A stretch of 64,000 nucleotides of DNA from Olivibacter sp. SDN3 (lineage in GTDB: Bacteria > Bacteroidota > Bacteroidia > Sphingobacteriales > Sphingobacteriaceae): NCBI RefSeq assembly GCF_014334135.1, contig NZ_CP060497.1, positions 4,402,001 to 4,466,000 of the forward strand. The letters run 5' to 3'. The notes beneath the pieces were generated by a model. That model was not told the DNA's origin, did no database searches, and was given only the letters and a program-made list of their open reading frames with translations. Shown here piece by piece: positions 62,804 to 64,000 of the stretch. Both the position numbers and the translations under genes were made by a program. Each line of letters opens with the position of its first letter. Within the stretch, counting starts at the first letter, position 1.

Positions 62804-63634
62804 ATGTGCGAAGTATTGAACGTTAGCAGCAGTTGTTTTTACCGTTGGCTGGTTTGGCCCGAATCCCCCAGGGAACAACGCAGTAAAGCACTTGTGGATA
62901 AAATACAGCAGGTACACAGTGACAGTAAGTATATCTATGGCAGCCCACGGATAACCGCAGAGCTGCACAAAAAAGGTGAAATGGTATCAAGAAGCTACGT
63001 AGCAAGATTGATGAAGAAACATGGGATACGAAGTAAGGTTAAGAAAAAATATAGGGTGACCACAGATTCGAGCCATAGTTATAGGATAGCTGAAAATCTC
63101 CTCCAAAGAGATTTTTCAGCGGATTCCCTATCGCAAAAATGGGTTAGCGACATTACTTACATCCATACCGGCAAAGGGTGGCTTTATCTAACAACGGTTA
63201 TCGATCTGGCGGACAGAAAAGTCATTGGATGGTCTTTAAGCACCGATATGACGACTAAAAACACTTCTGTACAAGCCATCAAAATGGCTATTAGAAACCG
63301 AGGTATCAAAGATGGTCTTATCTTCCATTCGGATAGAGGGATCCAATATGCCTGCGATGAATTCAGGAGGGTAATTGTAAAAAACAAGATACTTCAAAGC
63401 ATGAGTAGGAAGGCCAATTGCTGGGACAATGCAGTAGCTGAGAGCTTTTTCAAGACACTAAAGGCTGAAATGATCTACCATAGAAAATTCATCGATCAGC
63501 AATCGGCTAAATTGGAGATCTTTGGATATATTGAAGGTTTTTATAATACCAAAAGAACACATTCTGCCCTGGGATATAAAACCCCTAAGCAGATCGAAGA
63601 GATGCTATTGGAAAAAGAGAAAATGGCAGCATAA
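62804..63634 (+). CDS. IS3-family OrfB transposase (IS150-like, copy B)
   Basis: 276 residues identical to copy A, with Asp in WVSDITYIHTG, Asp in IFHSDRGIQY and Glu in NAVAESFFKTL. The frame is open upstream to the slippery site, supporting a fused product. Confidence 0.95.
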   Translation: MCEVLNVSSSCFYRWLVWPESPREQRSKALVDKIQQVHSDSKYIYGSPRITAELHKKGEMVSRSYVARLMKKHGIRSKVKKKYRVTTDSSHSYRIAENLLQRDFSADSLSQKWVSDITYIHTGKGWLYLTTVIDLADRKVIGWSLSTDMTTKNTSVQAIKMAIRNRGIKDGLIFHSDRGIQYACDEFRRVIVKNKILQSMSRKANCWDNAVAESFFKTLKAEMIYHRKFIDQQSAKLEIFGYIEGFYNTKRTHSALGYKTPKQIEEMLLEKEKMAA

Positions 63635-63664
63635 AAAAGTCTCCTATTTTAAGTTGCAATTCCA

Positions 63665-64000
63665 GTGCGGAGTACACCCATCAGTTTTCCGGTTACAGGG
63701 ATGTACAGATACCGCTCGAAACCTACACGGGCGAGGTGGGTTACAGTCTTCAGCTATTGGGCGATGCGAGAAAGACCGTCACGCTGAATGCAGGGCTTAC
63801 AGCCGTGGCAGGTTACGAAACCATCAACCGGAGCGAAGCCATGTTACCGGATGGCTCGACCATCCTCGACAAAGACAATTTTGTCTATGGTACGGGCGGA
63901 CGGCTCACGCTCGAAACGTACCTGTCCGACCGCTTTGTCCTGCTCCTGCAAGGTCGGACAAAAGTATTATGGGGTACGGATTTGAAACAGTTCCGTCCAT
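63665..64000 (+). pseudogene. traO: traO 3' part, truncated by the IS (continues beyond window)
   Basis: Frame from 63667 is open to the window edge and encodes AEYTHQFSGYRDVQIPLETY, then GEVGYSLQLLGDARKTVTLN, LTAVAGYETINRSEAMLPDG and RLTLETYLSDRFVLLLQGRT, the C-terminal two thirds of TraO, an outer-membrane-associated conjugation protein of CTnDOT-type elements. Roughly the first 70 residues, including the signal peptide, are lost at the IS. Confidence 0.88.

Larger units (their letters stand above)
62415..63664 (+). mobile_element. IS3-family element, IS150-like, copy B
   Basis: 1250 bp, same sequence as copy A but opposite orientation. The flanking triplets differ (ATG at 62412-62414, GTG at 63665-63667), so there is no target duplication. 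It joins the mobA upstream region directly to the 3' part of traO, which normally lies many genes away. Confidence 0.94.

Noticed and set aside
62415-63664. Copy B of the IS as a simple insertion into traO
   Set aside because: The flanking triplets differ (ATG and GTG), and the DNA to the left is the mobA upstream region rather than the 5' part of traO.

Overview
The window comes from a member of the Bacteroidota, most likely Sphingobacteriaceae (Sphingobacterium-like). The evidence is the promoter -7 box TAnnTTTG ahead of several genes, the absence of strong Shine-Dalgarno sites, a moderately AT-rich base composition, and Bacteroidota-specific families: RteC, CTnDOT-type MobA/MobB/TraG/TraO, DUF4099/DUF3945, an ErmF-type methylase, and a TonB receptor with a carboxypeptidase-like N-terminus. 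This is accessory DNA: a conjugative-element skeleton heavily remodelled by cargo capture and by insertion sequences.

Layout. 1-4.2 kb: LysR regulator facing an MdaB-like quinone reductase, a reductase/epimerase and a YgiN-like monooxygenase, then a methyltransferase and an ArsR/YdeI pair. 4.7-14.5 kb: antibiotic-resistance block with MarR + rifampin ADP-ribosyltransferase (arr), a PD40 lipoprotein, an ErmF-like 23S rRNA methylase with a possible leader-peptide attenuator, and three same-strand genes each followed by an attC-like palindrome (cupin, sterol-desaturase-like, CPBP protease). 15-18.7 kb: OmpR-type two-component system and a BamA/TamA-like protein. 19-27 kb: small redox modules (aldo-keto reductases, SDR, AraC and Crp-type regulators, a phosphoesterase). 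27.8-32.4 kb: GNAT, peptide deformylase and Crp-like genes with two IS407-type elements. 33-37 kb: a two-gene candidate defence locus (PD-(D/E)XK-like protein plus HEPN-type protein), the second gene split by an IS256-type element. 37-45 kb: an IS1380-type element, then an ICE core segment on the + strand (divergent RteC, helix-turn-helix protein, DUF4099/DUF3945, topB), topB being split by an IS150-type element. 45-54 kb: a metal and arsenic island (isoprenylcysteine-type methyltransferase, P-type ATPase, TonB receptor, Acr3, ArsC, ArsR). 55-62 kb: MBL/AraC module, TraG, an abortive-infection protein, MobB, MobA and a candidate oriT. 62.4-63.7 kb: a second identical IS150-type copy abutting the 3' part of traO.

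The unifying pattern is repetition of conjugative-element debris. There are three full rteC copies of one subfamily, one divergent rteC, three rteC fragments, four fragments of the traG 3' end, and three copies of a terminator/tRNA-end-like block. They lie at the boundaries of otherwise unrelated cargo modules, as if the rteC-traG interval had repeatedly received cargo or fused with related elements. Four of the five IS elements have intact target duplications. Removing three of them restores topB, a heavy-metal-domain-like gene and the HEPN gene in frame. The remaining copy lacks a duplication and joins the mobA upstream region to traO, which suggests that an IS-mediated deletion removed most of the tra operon. 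As shown, the element is probably not self-transmissible but may still be mobilisable.
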